Assembly: GCA_019894875.1 (NCBI GenBank)
Contig: JAGXNR010000133.1
Coordinates: 1-7,363, forward strand
Source: Promethearchaeota archaeon
Lineage (GTDB): Archaea; Asgardarchaeota; Lokiarchaeia; Sigynarchaeales; SOKP01
Length of the DNA stretch: 7,363 bases
Direction: 5' to 3'
Position numbers and translations under genes: made by a program. How positions within the stretch are numbered: position 1 is the first letter of the stretch; every line of letters starts with the position of its first letter. The notes under the pieces were generated by a model that saw nothing but the letters and a program-made list of their open reading frames with translations, searched no databases and was not told where the DNA came from. Below, in pieces: positions 6,908 through 7,363 of the stretch.

Positions 6908-7363
6908 ATGGAACAAGCATATAAAGCATCTTCAAAGATTCTAGAGAAACGTATGGGTAAAGAACGTCCAATGGACTTAGAGATCTTAAAAAAAGTAAGT
7001 GAGTCTTCGATTATAATTGTTACTGGATCGTATGATAAAATAGAAATGGTGTTAGATATGATCAAAGTCCCTTATGTATTGATTCAACCTAATGAGGTGG
7101 GACAAATCGAACTAAGGCCAGATCAAATATTAATAATTAATTGTCCGGGAGATGTCTATGATGAAGCACTTCCTAAAGTTCATACTTTCGTAAAACAAGG
7201 GGGATTTCTCTTTACTACAGATTGGGCTCTACAAAATATATTAGAGAAAATATTCCCGGAATTCGTAAAGTATAACCAAAGACCAACTGGAGATGATTGC
7301 GTTGCTGTTCAAGTTGTCGATAAAACCAATAAATTTTTAGAAGGATTATTTAAAGCTGATGAA
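6908..7363 (+). CDS. Probable glutamine-amidotransferase-like/Rossmann-type cytosolic protein (partial, 3' end missing)
   Basis: An open plus-strand frame of 152 codons runs from the ATG at 6908 off the right edge. The product begins MEQAYKASSKILEKRMGKER, with no signal or membrane segment. It alternates hydrophobic strands and helices: SIIIVTGSYDKIEMVLD, PYVLIQPNEV, then DQILIINCPG, a helix, FVKQGGFLFTTDWALQNILEKIFPEF, and TGDDCVAVQVV. The pattern of a strand ending in NCPG, then a helix carrying FVKQGG before a TTDW strand, resembles class I glutamine-amidotransferase-like (ThuA/DUF-type) folds, where a body of DNA- or sugar-related proteins lacks the amidotransferase triad. The cysteine in NCPG is not in a clear nucleophile elbow, so catalysis is not claimed. 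Its start is uncertain: a strong GAGGTGA at 6877-6883 suggests initiation at ATT 6887 or ATA 6890, adding six or seven residues. The gene is transcribed away from the secreted-protein gene. Confidence 0.75.
   Translation, partial: MEQAYKASSKILEKRMGKERPMDLEILKKVSESSIIIVTGSYDKIEMVLDMIKVPYVLIQPNEVGQIELRPDQILIINCPGDVYDEALPKVHTFVKQGGFLFTTDWALQNILEKIFPEFVKYNQRPTGDDCVAVQVVDKTNKFLEGLFKADE

Noticed and set aside
6838..7065. A 75-codon open frame on the minus strand (TTG start)
   Set aside because: It lies antisense to the well-patterned plus-strand gene starting at 6908 and its own promoter region. Its translation has no domain-like pattern, it needs a TTG start, and the plus-strand frame continues open to the window edge with clear strand-helix structure.

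Overview
This AT-rich window most likely comes from an Asgard archaeon, probably of the Lokiarchaeia. Four things suggest this. There is a small-GTPase-like protein fused to an N-terminal longin-like domain. There is a very large secreted protein joining a family-5 (oligopeptide-type) solute-binding domain to a NosD/PbH1-type beta-helix, whose cap motifs I associate with lokiarchaeal surface proteins. T-tracts on the coding strand follow two of the genes, as in archaeal termination. Promoters look TATA-like, and Shine-Dalgarno (SD) sequences are weak or absent for most genes. The taxon is inferred from protein style, not from a marker gene.

Layout from left to right. Bases 1-71 (minus) hold the first codons of a gene running off the left edge, beginning with a hydrophobic segment. 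Bases 146-1183 (minus) encode the longin-like/GTPase-like protein, whose P-loop is intact but whose G3 and G4 motifs are degenerate. Bases 1343-3034 (minus) encode a membrane-tethered alpha/beta hydrolase with a complete catalytic triad and a C-terminal block of about eight membrane segments. Bases 3170-6724 (minus) encode the 1184-residue secreted fusion: N-terminal hydrophobic segment, solute-binding domain, Ig-like beta-domain, beta-helix with nine turns, and a C-terminal helical domain with an apparent internal duplication. Bases 6725-6907 are a divergent intergenic region. From 6908 to the right edge, a plus-strand gene encodes a soluble protein with a probable Rossmann/glutamine-amidotransferase-like fold, cut off by the window.

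The genes do not form an obvious pathway. The solute-binding fusion and the hydrolase face the outside or the membrane, each seems to be its own transcription unit (each is followed by a T-tract), and no ABC permease or ATPase gene lies in the window. The GTPase-like gene and the truncated gene after it may be co-transcribed, since no T-tract separates them. All intergenic gaps are under 200 bases. I saw no tRNA, rRNA, CRISPR array, insertion sequence or phage gene. I do not see a clearly new multi-gene system. The items most worth a second look are the longin-GTPase fusion with degenerate motifs, the domain architecture of the giant surface protein, and the unusual translation start region of the right-hand gene.
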